NCBI GenBank assembly: GCA_964450835.1
Contig: CAYVEQ010000011.1
Span: 1 to 45,608, forward strand
Length of the DNA stretch: 45,608 nucleotides
Direction of reading: 5' to 3'
Origin: Caccocola sp964450835
GTDB taxonomy: Bacteria > Synergistota > Synergistia > Synergistales > Synergistaceae
Part shown: positions 7,493 through 17,331 of the stretch, piece after piece
Layout: each line of letters opens with the position of its first letter
Numbering within the stretch: position 1 is the first letter of the stretch
Made by a program: the position numbers and the translations under genes
Notes under the pieces: model-generated
The model's input: the letters and a program-made list of their open reading frames with translations, nothing else
The model's database searches: none
Told to the model about the DNA's origin: nothing

Positions 7493-9422
7493 TCAGAAGT
7501 TCCTTGGCGGCAAAGGCTATGCCCTCCGCGGAAAGTCCCGCGGACGCGAGCAGCTCGCTGTTCGGCCCCGATGCGCCGTAGCGTGTCACGCCGAGATTTC
7601 TGATTTTCACGGCTTTGCCGGCGCGCGCGAAGGCAAGCGCGGCTATCGCGCCGATTCCCGTCTCGACGTGGTGGTCTTCGGCGGTGACGAGCGGGAGATC
7701 TCCTACGAGCGCAAGCAGTTCTTCCGCGTCCATCGTAAGGGGCGTCGCGCAATGCAGCACCTCAACGCCGACGCCTTCCCCGGCAAGCGCGTCAGCCGCC
7801 TCCACGGCGCGTCCGGCGAGATGCCCCATTGTGAGCACTGCGATGTCTTTCCCCTCGCGCAGCACGTCTATCGCCCCGTCGCGGAACTCGTATCCGCCGC
7901 CGTAGAAGGGCGAGCCGTCCTTTTTAAGCACGACGGGAAGCGCGCTGCGCCCCATTGCCAGGCAGATGCCGCCCGGCTGAGAGAGCATCCACCGCGTCGC
8001 TCTGTCTGTCTGGTTCGGGTCGGCCGGAACGACGACATTCCAGCCGAAGGTGTTGCGGAACAGACCGACATAGTCGATGCACTGGTGCGTCATGCCGTCC
8101 TCGCCGACGTCGAGGCCTACGTGAGTGAGCGCGGTTTTTATTCCCGCGCGGTTAATGTCATTGAGCCTTTGCTGGTTATAGACCTCGTCGCAGGCGAAGA
8201 CGCCGAAGTCGGCCCACACGGCTACGACTCCCGCCGTTGACGCGGCGCCCGCCGCCGTCGCTGTGGCGTGTTCCTGAATTCCCGCCTCGATGAAGTTCTC
8301 GGGGCACGCTTTAGCGAAGCCGTCCAGTTTGACGGAGCCGGCAAGGTCGCAGTCAAAGACGATGACCGGCGTGGCTCCGGGTTTTCCTCTGTTGAGCGCG
8401 CCTGCTTCCGCGAGCGCCGCGCCGAAGGCTCCTCTGTTGTCTTTTTTATCTTCTTTCGTATAGGTGCGCGGCGTCCCGGTATCCAGCCGCGGCTCGAAAC
8501 GTTTCGGGGCACGGCATACGGGCAGCGGGCCTTTGCGCGCCTCAAGAACGGACTTAAAAAGCTCCATGCTTCCGCCGAGCTCTTTGAGCGCGGCTTCGAG
8601 CTTCTCGCCAGATGCCGCCTTTCCGTGGTAGTCTGGCCTGTCCTCCATGAAAGAGACGCCCTTGCCCATCGTGGTGCGGCAGAGGACGACCGCCGGCCCG
8701 TCGTATTCCGCAGCCTCTTTCATGGCGCGGTAAAGCTCCGAGTAGTCGTGCCCCGCGCATACGATGACCTTCCAGCCGTCGGCCGCCCAAAGAGCCGGTA
8801 TATCGGCAGGCATCACGTCGTCTATGCGTCCGCATATCTGAATGTCGTTCCAGTCGACAACCGCGGTCAGCGAGGAAAGTTTTTCCTTGACCGCTATGCG
8901 GCGCGCCTCCGCCACTTGCCCTTTGACCTGCTCGCCGTCGCCCATGACGACCCACGTGCGCGCTTTCGAGCCGCGGGCTCGCGCCGCGAGAGCAAAGCCC
9001 ACACCCGCTGCAAGCCCTTGGCCTAAGTTGCCAGTTCCCCAGTCGACGCCGGGAACGGCGCGCTCCACATGTCCCTGATAAGGGCTGCCCGTGCGGCGGA
9101 AGTTCGCCGCCATTTCCTTAGCGTCGAAGAAGCCGTACTCGGCGAGAGCCGCGTAAAAGCCCGCAGATGTGTGCCCGTGGCTTATGACGACGCGGTCGCG
9201 GTCGGGCGAGTCCGCGAAATCGGGCGAGACGTTCGCCGCGCCGAGCAGCGTCATATATATATCTATCGAGGACAGGGCGCCGGCGGGATGTCCGCTATTT
9301 GCCGCGGACGTCGCGACGACGGCCCACATGCGCGCGCGCCTCGCCGCTTCGGCGAGCTTCGCGGCGCCTTCCGCGCTTATTGCGGCGGCTCTGAAACTGC
9401 GTATCTCTTCAGCGATGTTCAT
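7485..9422 (-). CDS. tkt: Transketolase (single chain)
   Basis: A 645-residue TPP enzyme of the non-oxidative pentose phosphate pathway that moves two-carbon ketol units between sugar phosphates. The N-terminal TPP domain shows ANSGHPAGALSSIDIY, SHGHTSAGFY and the cofactor motif WVVMGDGEQVKGQ with DWNDIQ. The middle pyrimidine domain has FIEAGIQEHA (catalytic Glu), and a C-terminal transketolase domain follows. The single-chain length matches TktA rather than the split archaeal/clostridial form. The ATG at 9422 has GAGGAG upstream; a GTG-proximal extension was rejected. It heads the operon and is divergent from thiC, which helps make its cofactor. Confidence 0.93.
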   Translation of the reverse strand: MNIAEEIRSFRAAAISAEGAAKLAEAARRARMWAVVATSAANSGHPAGALSSIDIYMTLLGAANVSPDFADSPDRDRVVISHGHTSAGFYAALAEYGFFDAKEMAANFRRTGSPYQGHVERAVPGVDWGTGNLGQGLAAGVGFALAARARGSKARTWVVMGDGEQVKGQVAEARRIAVKEKLSSLTAVVDWNDIQICGRIDDVMPADIPALWAADGWKVIVCAGHDYSELYRAMKEAAEYDGPAVVLCRTTMGKGVSFMEDRPDYHGKAASGEKLEAALKELGGSMELFKSVLEARKGPLPVCRAPKRFEPRLDTGTPRTYTKEDKKDNRGAFGAALAEAGALNRGKPGATPVIVFDCDLAGSVKLDGFAKACPENFIEAGIQEHATATAAGAASTAGVVAVWADFGVFACDEVYNQQRLNDINRAGIKTALTHVGLDVGEDGMTHQCIDYVGLFRNTFGWNVVVPADPNQTDRATRWMLSQPGGICLAMGRSALPVVLKKDGSPFYGGGYEFRDGAIDVLREGKDIAVLTMGHLAGRAVEAADALAGEGVGVEVLHCATPLTMDAEELLALVGDLPLVTAEDHHVETGIGAIAALAFARAGKAVKIRNLGVTRYGASGPNSELLASAGLSAEGIAFAAKELLND

Positions 9423-9537
9423 TGCTACGTAAACTCCTCTCCCCGCTGCGGGAATTGTGTACACACACCGAAGTTCATTTTACTACGAAAAGAAAGACGT
9501 GGAAAAATTTTTTTAACGCGAGTCGGACGTGCGCTTG

Positions 9538-9566
9538 TTGACAAAGGCCCGCGCCGATGTTCTAAT
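9538..9566 (+). promoter_or_regulatory. Promoter of the TPP riboswitch-thiC transcript
   Basis: TTGACA (9538-9543), 17-nt spacer, TCTAAT (9561-9566), placing the start about 10 nt before the aptamer. Confidence 0.85.
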
Positions 9567-9581
9567 AAACGCAAGCAAACA

Positions 9582-9668
9582 AGCGGGGGAGCCCGTGCCG
9601 CGGGCTGAGAGGAAGCTCCGAGCTTCGACCCTTGAACCTGACGCGGGTAATGCCGCCGCAGGAAGACT
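9582..9668 (+). ncRNA. TPP riboswitch (THI element)
   Basis: Conserved elements in order: GGGGGAGCCCG, GGGCTGAGAGGAAG, GACCCTTGAACCTGA and CGGGTAATGCCGCCGCAGGAA. It lies directly upstream of thiC and should repress it when thiamine pyrophosphate binds. Confidence 0.97.
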
Positions 9669-9684
9669 TGACGTCGGTCTTTTG

Positions 9685-9723
9685 GCGGGGAACGTCCGTG
9701 CGGGCAAACCCCGCTTTATTTTT
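9685..9723 (+). terminator. Riboswitch terminator upstream of thiC
   Basis: GCGGGG (9685-9690) pairs with CCCCGC (9709-9714), followed by TTTATTTTT. Its position between the aptamer and thiC suggests control by premature termination. Confidence 0.65.
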
Positions 9724-9743
9724 CGCGAAAGAGAGTGAATCAC

Positions 9744-11051
<1,308 letters not shown>

Positions 11052-11081
11052 AAAACGCAGCGGCCGAACGCGCGCCGAAAT

Positions 11082-11112
11082 AAAAAAGCCCCCGCCTCAT
11101 GCGGGGGTCTTT
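11082..11112. terminator. Convergent terminator between thiC and MFS gene
   Basis: Stem CCCCCGC/GCGGGGG with loop CTCAT. Six U follow on the minus strand (strong, for the MFS gene) and TCTTTA on the plus strand (weaker, for thiC). Confidence 0.75.
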
Positions 11113-11155
11113 AGTATGCGCGCGCGGCGCAAATAAAATAAAAAACGCCACGGCT

Positions 11156-12340
11156 TCAGCCGTTGCGATTCCCGAGCTCTCTGGATCCGATGTGGCAGAG
11201 AATCGCAAGCCACGGCAGGAAAGCGACGGCGTTCATCGTCGCCTGCAGGCCGAAGTAATCCGCCAGTATCCCCGTCGGCGTGACTGAAAGGTTGGCTATC
11301 CCCCATGAAACGCCGTTGGCAAGGGAACTCGCCATGCTTCGCGACTCGGGGCAGCGGCGCTGCGCCATGGCCGTGGAGACGGGCGCACTCGCCTCCAGGA
11401 ACATGAAGCCTATCAGGAGCATGGCGAAGCAGAAAACGCCGCTTCCGCGGATGCCTGTAATCAGGAAGAGCGGGGACACGGCTAAGGCTCCAAGAAGAAT
11501 CTTCTCGTCTCCGATTTTGTCGGCGAGTCTGCCGCCTATTATGCCCGAGAGAGACGCGGCAAAAGTTGCGGCGAAGAGCGCCGCGCCGCCGAATTCTATG
11601 GAGCCGCCGCGTGATATCATGAGCGTGGGAAGGAAAACCCTCATCGACTGGTAAACTCCATCCCTGATGCTCGTTATGGCAACTATCGGGAATATCCTCG
11701 ACCCCAGCCTTCGCAGGCTGGAGATGAAGTTCTCCTTCTCGCCGCCGCGGGCCGGCTCTGCTGCGAACCCCGCGTGACGCCATATGTAGAGGCATAATGC
11801 GAACCCTATCGGGATAATGACTGCGGGGAAGTACCTCTTGCCGAGCATGGATATCATGAAGACGATGTAAAGCGGGCCGACGGCGCTTCCGATGCCGCCG
11901 CTCGCCTGGAAGAGCGACAGGAAGAAAGCGAGCCTGCCTCCCGCCGACAAGCCGCATCTCCCGGTCCCCTGTGGGTGAAAGAGCGCGGTTCCGGAACTCA
12001 TCATGCCTATGAAGATGAACGCCGTCCCATAACTCGGGGAAAGCGGCAGCAGCGACGCGCCGCAGATGGAAAGAAGGGGTCCCCACACGGCGAGCCAGGG
12101 ACGCCTGAGTTTGTCGCCGATGTACCCGCACACCGGCTGCCCGAAGAGGTTGCCCATCCCGAACAGAGCGTTGAGAAGCCCGGCCTGACTCAGTGTGAGG
12201 GAAATAGACTGCGCGAGCATGGGTATAACAGTCGGGAGAGCAGTTGAGTGCATGTCGTTCACCCCGTGCAGAAATATCATTGCGAAGACGGTCTTCTTGT
12301 TCCCGGGCGTGAGACAGCAGACGTCGTGCGTTTCTTTCAT
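11156..12340 (-). CDS. MFS transporter, Fsr-like
   Basis: A 394-residue, 12-helix major facilitator protein of the inner membrane. The first helix, MIFLHGVNDMHSTALPTVIP, has the H..ND pattern typical of fosmidomycin-resistance (Fsr)-like carriers. The cytoplasmic loop between helices 2 and 3 reads GYIGDKLRRPW, the MFS A-motif region. The substrate is unknown; Fsr relatives export drugs or small metabolites. GGAGG precedes the ATG. A second Fsr-like carrier lies at 41029-42195. Confidence 0.85.
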   Translation of the reverse strand: MKETHDVCCLTPGNKKTVFAMIFLHGVNDMHSTALPTVIPMLAQSISLTLSQAGLLNALFGMGNLFGQPVCGYIGDKLRRPWLAVWGPLLSICGASLLPLSPSYGTAFIFIGMMSSGTALFHPQGTGRCGLSAGGRLAFFLSLFQASGGIGSAVGPLYIVFMISMLGKRYFPAVIIPIGFALCLYIWRHAGFAAEPARGGEKENFISSLRRLGSRIFPIVAITSIRDGVYQSMRVFLPTLMISRGGSIEFGGAALFAATFAASLSGIIGGRLADKIGDEKILLGALAVSPLFLITGIRGSGVFCFAMLLIGFMFLEASAPVSTAMAQRRCPESRSMASSLANGVSWGIANLSVTPTGILADYFGLQATMNAVAFLPWLAILCHIGSRELGNRNG

Positions 12341-12381
12341 TTATGAAAACCTCCGGAATTAACACCTTTTAGCAGGAATTT

Positions 12382-12406
12382 CCCCGCTTCGCGCGGGGGC
12401 TTTTTT
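12382..12406 (+). terminator. Plus-strand terminator-like hairpin without a plus-strand gene
   Basis: CCCCGC-TTCG-like stem with CGCGGGGGC followed by TTTTTT. It reads on the plus strand, yet the flanking genes (MFS and rsmG) are on the minus strand. It may stop antisense transcription. Confidence 0.5.
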
Positions 12407-12471
12407 ATAAATCCGCGCCGCGAGTGTGCGCGGTTCCGCAGCGCGCAGGAGCTTTCTCGCGCACCGCAGAG

Positions 12472-13179
12472 TTATTTCTTTTTTTCGTCAGCGAGGTACC
12501 ACGGGAATTTTTCCGCCATTCCGGGACGGCGCGGTATGCCTTTGGGCGTCGGCGCGCTCTTGTGCCAGACGACCAGGCGGCGCTCCATGTCCATAAGAGG
12601 GTAGCTTATCACGGCAGGCTCCGACAGGCCGAGCCTCTTCCAGCGCCCCGAAGCGGGCGCCAGTTCCTCCTCCGCCTTCGGCCCTTTGAAGGCCATCAGC
12701 CTGCCTCCCTTTTTCACGAAAGGCACGAGATACTCCGCGAGCACTCCCGCCTGGCAGACGGCTCGCGCCGCCGCGACGTCGAAGCGAGATGAAAAATTTT
12801 TCGCGTAGTCCTCGGAGCGCGAGCAGACGACGGAAACGTTGGCCAGCCCCATTGACGCGGCTATTTTGTCCACGAGCTCGCATTTGCGCGAAACGCTGTC
12901 AAGCAGAGTGAAAGCGAGGTCGGGGCGGCAGACGGCCCAGACGATGCCCGGAAGCCCTCCGCCCGTCCCTACGTCTATGACGTTTCCGCTCTTCGGCAGA
13001 AGCGGCACGGCCGAGGCGCAGTCGGCCACGTGGGCGCGCCACAGCGTCTCCTCGTCGGATGGCCCCGTGAGCCGCGCCAGCTCGTTCGCGCGCGAGAGCA
13101 GAAAGATATAGCGCCGAAGCTTCTCTTCGTTCGCGTCAAGAATTTTTTTTATATCCGCAGCGGAAATCTTTCCGGTCAC
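12472..13179 (-). CDS. rsmG: 16S rRNA (guanine527-N7)-methyltransferase RsmG
   Basis: A 235-residue SAM methyltransferase that modifies G527 in the 530 loop of 16S rRNA. Motif I is NVIDVGTGGGLPGIV, followed by TLLDSVSRKCELVDKIA and the later VAAARAVCQ and GGRLMAFKG, all typical of RsmG/GidB. The length is normal. It is not next to mnmG or parAB as in many bacteria. It shares the minus strand with the MFS gene, with 131 bp between them. Confidence 0.95.
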   Translation of the reverse strand: MTGKISAADIKKILDANEEKLRRYIFLLSRANELARLTGPSDEETLWRAHVADCASAVPLLPKSGNVIDVGTGGGLPGIVWAVCRPDLAFTLLDSVSRKCELVDKIAASMGLANVSVVCSRSEDYAKNFSSRFDVAAARAVCQAGVLAEYLVPFVKKGGRLMAFKGPKAEEELAPASGRWKRLGLSEPAVISYPLMDMERRLVVWHKSAPTPKGIPRRPGMAEKFPWYLADEKKK

Positions 13180-13218
13180 AGGGCGCGCCTCCTTAGTTTT
13201 TCAAATTGCGTATTCTCT

Positions 13219-13246
13219 TGAGACATCGCCATTGTATAATAATATC
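13219..13246 (+). promoter_or_regulatory. Promoter upstream of the C45-like gene
   Basis: The sequence CTTGAGACATCGCC is followed by ATTGTATAATAATATC. Either TTGAGA-16-TAATAT or the perfect TATAAT can serve, and GGGAGG for translation follows near 13260. Confidence 0.5.
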
Positions 13247-13274
13247 ACGACCGCTTGCGATGGGAGGTTGACAC

Positions 13275-14372
13275 ATGGATACTTTTGAGAAAGGTTCGAA
13301 ATCCAAAAACGGGAGACTCAGCGTTATCGAGCTTTGCGGCACGTGGCGCGAGATGGGGCGGCAGTACGGCGCGCTGATGGCGGGCGAGCTCCGCGACATT
13401 TACGAAAAAAGCGTCGAGAGGCTGGCCCGTTCAGCCGCGAATGCCGAGGCGATCGCGCTCTCTGCCGGCAAGTTCTTCGCCAACTACCCGTATAAATTCA
13501 AATCGCTGATGCGCGGCATGAGCGAGACGTCGGGGCTTACCCCCGACGAGCTGAAGCTGGTCAACGCGATTGAGGTCATCGCGGCGCAGACGCTTGAGCC
13601 GCAGCGGGGCACAGGCATCGCGGCCTGGGGGGATTATTCCGACGGCCCTCTCGTCTACGGCCGCAACTACGACTATCTGCCGTGGTTCCGCGAACTATCG
13701 GACGACCTCGCGCTTGCCTGTTTCCACCCCGGCGACAGCTCTCTCTCGGTCGCGACATTCGGCTACGCCGGCGGGATCAGCGCGGTAAACGGCATGAATG
13801 AAAAGGGAATTTTCCTCGAGCTCAATAGCGGAATGCCTTCGGGCGGCGCTCTGTGGTACGACAGCCGCGTTCCGGCGGTCGTCGAACTCCTCGCCTTCCT
13901 TTTCGACGCGTCAACGCTCGACGAGATAGAGAGCTTCTTCAAAACCACAAAAGCGAATTACGCCTATATAGTCGGCGTGGCCGACGGCCAGACGGCGCGA
14001 TGCTTTGAATGGCCGGTCTTTGACGTCAAGCGCCGCGAGTCTCACTCGCGCCTCGGGCTGACTGTGCTGACGGAACATTTCACGGAATTTTCGTGGGGGC
14101 TGCCGCGCCCGGACGACAGGCGCTTCTGGATGACGCGCACGAGGCGGCAGAACATGCTCGCTCTCGCGAAACATTTCAAAGGCGCCATTAACGACAAAAT
14201 CATGAAGGACATCCTCGACACACGGCTGGAGGATCTCGGCGCCACGACAGACTTCACTCTCTACCAGCTCGTGACGGTGCCGGAACGTTACGAAATGTGG
14301 TTCAAGCTCCCCGGCGTACAGGACTGGAGCTTCGTCGACATGCGCGCTCTTTTGAAGCCGAGCGGAGAGTAA
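13275..14372 (+). CDS. C45-family (acyltransferase/amidohydrolase) homologue without the usual cysteine
   Basis: A 365-residue protein with the Ntn-hydrolase layout of the C45 family (isopenicillin-N acyltransferase-like). The N-terminal part (about 1-110) has LCGTWREMGRQYGALMAGEL. Then come RGTGIAAWGDYSDG and LVYGRNYDYLPWF, GYAGGISAVNGMNEKGI and a C-terminal region ending TLYQLVTVPERYEMWFKLP. In family members the segment normally reads GC(S/T).xAAWG, with Cys as nucleophile exposed by self-cleavage. Here it reads GTGIAAWG, so the Cys is missing, leaving Thr as an alternative or an inactive protein. It overlaps the FGGY kinase start. Confidence 0.7.
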   Translation: MDTFEKGSKSKNGRLSVIELCGTWREMGRQYGALMAGELRDIYEKSVERLARSAANAEAIALSAGKFFANYPYKFKSLMRGMSETSGLTPDELKLVNAIEVIAAQTLEPQRGTGIAAWGDYSDGPLVYGRNYDYLPWFRELSDDLALACFHPGDSSLSVATFGYAGGISAVNGMNEKGIFLELNSGMPSGGALWYDSRVPAVVELLAFLFDASTLDEIESFFKTTKANYAYIVGVADGQTARCFEWPVFDVKRRESHSRLGLTVLTEHFTEFSWGLPRPDDRRFWMTRTRRQNMLALAKHFKGAINDKIMKDILDTRLEDLGATTDFTLYQLVTVPERYEMWFKLPGVQDWSFVDMRALLKPSGE

Positions 14373-14374
14373 TG

Positions 14375-15910
14375 ATGGGACGGTACTACATCGTATCCGA
14401 CTGCGGCACAATGGGGACAAAGACGGCGGTTTATTCGCTGGACGGACGGCTTGTCGCGGAGGCCTACCGCGAGAATAAAATCTGTTATCCGAAGCCCGGA
14501 CGCGCAGAGATGGACGCGGACGGTTTCGTTGTAAACGTTCGCGAGGGAGTGCGCGAGTGCCTCGCCAAGTCCGGCGTCGACCCCGCGGAGATAGGCGCCG
14601 TTACCGCAAGCGGCATAATATGCGGCATCGTCGGCATCGATGAGGAGTGGCGTCCCGTCACCCCCTTTGTCTCCTACCTCGACAACCGCGCGGCGCAAGA
14701 GGCCGCCTACGTGCGGGCGCACGCCAAACCGCTCTGGCGAACCGAGAGCGCGAACGCCATAGTCGACGAATTTATGCCTCCTCTCATACTGCGCTGGTTT
14801 CTCAACAATTACGACGGTTTCGAACGCGCGGCGAAGGTCGTGAACAACGGGCCTTTCGTGCTCGGCGCACTCGCCGGGCTGCGCGCGGACGAAGCCTTTA
14901 TCGACTGGGCCACGATGTCCGGCTGGCTCATCGGCTACGACGCGCGGAAACGCGAGTGGTCGCGCCGCCAGATGGCCGAGCTCGGCATTCCGATGGAAAT
15001 TCTCCCCCGCGTTGTAAAGCCGTGGCACATAGTGGGCTTCCTCTGTCCCGAAGAGGCGGAGAAGATGGGGCTGCGCCCCGGCATACCGATTGCCGCGGGT
15101 GCGGGCGACACGATGCAGTCCACGCTCGCTTCGGGAATGCTCGAACCGGGGCTTGCCGCCGACGTCGCCGGCACAGCGTCGATTTTCGCCGTCGCGGTTG
15201 ACGCGCCTGACGAACGCATCACCGCCGCCCCGGGCATGATGTTCGCGACGGGAACTCTTGAGAACTCATATTTTTACTGGAGCATGATACGCGCGGGCGG
15301 CCTCTCGCTGCGCTGGTTCCGCGACAGAGTCGCGTGCCGCGCGGGCGACCCCGCTTTCTACGCGGAGACGGACGCTCTCGCGGCGGAAGTTCCCGCCGGA
15401 GCGAACGGCCTGCTCTTCTATCCCTACCTTCAGGGCGCCGGGCCCGATATGCCCGGCGCCTGCGGAGTCTTCGCGGGCATGTTCGGCTCGGCGGACCGCG
15501 CGTCGATGTGGCGGGCGATACTGGAGGCGATTGCCTTCGAATACGCGCAGATGATAAAAATCTACCGCGAGTGCGGCATCCCGCTGCGCGAGATAATCGG
15601 GACTGAAGGCGGCAGCAAAAGCCGCGTATGGACGCAGATAAAAGCCGACATACTGCGCGCCGCCTACAATATCCCGTCACGCAGCGAGGGCGGCCTCATG
15701 GCAGACGCGGCGGTAGCGGCCTATGCGGTCGGCGACATCGGCGACATAAAAGAAACGCTGCGCGGGTGGATCAACTTCCGCGAGCGCTTTGTACCAGACG
15801 CCGAGCGGGCGGCAAAGTACGGAAAAATCTTCGATGCGCGCCAGAAACTGCTCGCGGGGCCTATGCGCGAACTTTTCAAAGCGATGGGCGACATAAGATC
15901 CATCCGCTGA
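14375..15910 (+). CDS. FGGY-family carbohydrate kinase
   Basis: A 511-residue sugar or polyol kinase of the FGGY family (xylulokinase/gluconokinase-like), cytosolic and ATP-dependent. The N-terminal ATP-binding phosphate loop is YYIVSDCGTMGTKTAVY; substrate-domain elements are PFVSYLDNRA and a second-half ADVAGTASIFAVAV. The C-terminal signature region is EGGSKSRVWTQIKADIL with GLMADAAVAAYAVGD. The substrate cannot be named. Start: two ATGs at 14372 and 14375; the second has better spacing from GGAGAG. It is coupled to the upstream C45-like gene (TAATG). Confidence 0.9.
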   Translation: MGRYYIVSDCGTMGTKTAVYSLDGRLVAEAYRENKICYPKPGRAEMDADGFVVNVREGVRECLAKSGVDPAEIGAVTASGIICGIVGIDEEWRPVTPFVSYLDNRAAQEAAYVRAHAKPLWRTESANAIVDEFMPPLILRWFLNNYDGFERAAKVVNNGPFVLGALAGLRADEAFIDWATMSGWLIGYDARKREWSRRQMAELGIPMEILPRVVKPWHIVGFLCPEEAEKMGLRPGIPIAAGAGDTMQSTLASGMLEPGLAADVAGTASIFAVAVDAPDERITAAPGMMFATGTLENSYFYWSMIRAGGLSLRWFRDRVACRAGDPAFYAETDALAAEVPAGANGLLFYPYLQGAGPDMPGACGVFAGMFGSADRASMWRAILEAIAFEYAQMIKIYRECGIPLREIIGTEGGSKSRVWTQIKADILRAAYNIPSRSEGGLMADAAVAAYAVGDIGDIKETLRGWINFRERFVPDAERAAKYGKIFDARQKLLAGPMRELFKAMGDIRSIR

Positions 15911-15987
15911 CGGACGCGCCGCTTAAAAAATAAATTCAGAAGACGGCGCCTTCCCGCCGAACGGGAGGGCAGCCGGCGACACGCGAC

Positions 15988-17316
15988 ATGACTGACGACC
16001 CGCTTTTCGATAAAAAATTTTCCATCCGCATACAGGGCTGCCGCACGAACCAGTACGAGGGCGAGGCTCTTGCGGCGGCGCTTGAGGCGCGCGGCGCGCG
16101 GCGCGACGACGACTCGCCCGACATCATCGTGATAGTCACCTGCGCCGTCACGGCGGAAGCTGTCCGGAAATGCCGCAAGACAATCCGCCGCTTAAGACGC
16201 GAACACACGGGCGCGTTAATCGCAGCCTGCGGGTGCTGCGCGCAGAAAATGACCGAAGATGAAACAGAAAAACTGCGGCTTGACATAACTGTCGGCAACA
16301 GGCAGAAGCACCTTCTCCCCGAACTGATAGCGGCTCGTCTTTCCGGAGCGCGGCGCTTTCACGAAGTCAACAACTCGATACTGACCGACTCAAGCTGGGA
16401 CAGACTCGCGCTCGACAGGCCGCGCCTTCATACCCGCGCCTTCCTGAAGGTGCAGGACGGCTGTTCGCACTTCTGCTCCTACTGCGCGGTTCCGTTCCTG
16501 CGCGGCATGCCTGTCTCCCGCCCGATGGACGAGGCAGTGGAGGAGGCGCGCCGCATAATATCGTCGGGCTGTCCGGAAATTGTGCTCACAGGCGTACACC
16601 TCGGCCTGTACAGCGACCTGCCCGGACTCGTGCGCGCTGTCGGCGCGATCCCAGGCCTCAGGCGGCTGCGTTTCGGCTCAATCGAGCCTTTTGCCGTCAG
16701 CGACCGTCTGCTCGCCGTCCTCGCCGATACTCCGGCGTTCTGCGAGCATCTGCACATGCCGCTGCAATCGGGCGACGACGGCGTGCTCGCCGCTATGCGG
16801 CGCGGCTACACGTCGCGGGAATTCGAGGCAATCGCTGACAAAGCACGCAAAGCGCTTGGCGATTCTCTGCATTTAAGCACAGACCTGTTGGTGGGCTTCC
16901 CCGCCGAGAGCAAAGCCGCTTTCAAAAACAGCGTGGATTTCATAAAAAATCTCGGCTTCGGGAAAATTCACGTGTTTCCCTACTCGCCGCGAAGCGGCAC
17001 AAAAGCGGCGGCTCTGCCCCCTCTGCCGGAAGCCGAGATGAAAGAGCGCACGGCGGAAGCGCTTGACGTTGCTTCGGCGCTTCACCGCGCCTTCTGCTCG
17101 CGCTGGCTAGGACACGAAATCACGATACTGACCGAAGAAGCGAGCGGCGGCGCTGCGCGCGGCCTCACGCGCAACTACATAAGAGCGGCGGCGCCGTCGG
17201 ACGGCGGCGGCGTAAACAAGGAACTGACTTTCACCGCCGCCTCTTATGACGGCGAGTCGCTTCTTGCCGCGGGGACGCCCGCCGCCGGATTTGCCGGAGA
17301 AGTATCGGCAATATGA
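15988..17316 (+). CDS. mtaB: tRNA methylthiotransferase, MtaB-like
   Basis: A 442-residue radical-SAM enzyme of the MiaB/MtaB group. MtaB adds methylthio to t6A37 of tRNAs reading ANN codons. The N-terminal MTTase domain holds cluster cysteines in RIQGCRTNQYEGEAL, IVTCAVTAEA and AACGCCAQ. The radical-SAM motif is DGCSHFCSYCAVPFLRG (CX3CX2C). The QGCRTNQYE start and lack of MiaB features favour MtaB. A TRAM-like C-terminal domain follows. There is no convincing Shine-Dalgarno close to the ATG; GGGAGGG lies about 18 nt upstream. Confidence 0.88.
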   Translation: MTDDPLFDKKFSIRIQGCRTNQYEGEALAAALEARGARRDDDSPDIIVIVTCAVTAEAVRKCRKTIRRLRREHTGALIAACGCCAQKMTEDETEKLRLDITVGNRQKHLLPELIAARLSGARRFHEVNNSILTDSSWDRLALDRPRLHTRAFLKVQDGCSHFCSYCAVPFLRGMPVSRPMDEAVEEARRIISSGCPEIVLTGVHLGLYSDLPGLVRAVGAIPGLRRLRFGSIEPFAVSDRLLAVLADTPAFCEHLHMPLQSGDDGVLAAMRRGYTSREFEAIADKARKALGDSLHLSTDLLVGFPAESKAAFKNSVDFIKNLGFGKIHVFPYSPRSGTKAAALPPLPEAEMKERTAEALDVASALHRAFCSRWLGHEITILTEEASGGAARGLTRNYIRAAAPSDGGGVNKELTFTAASYDGESLLAAGTPAAGFAGEVSAI

Positions 17317-17331
17317 CGCGGGAGTGATAAC

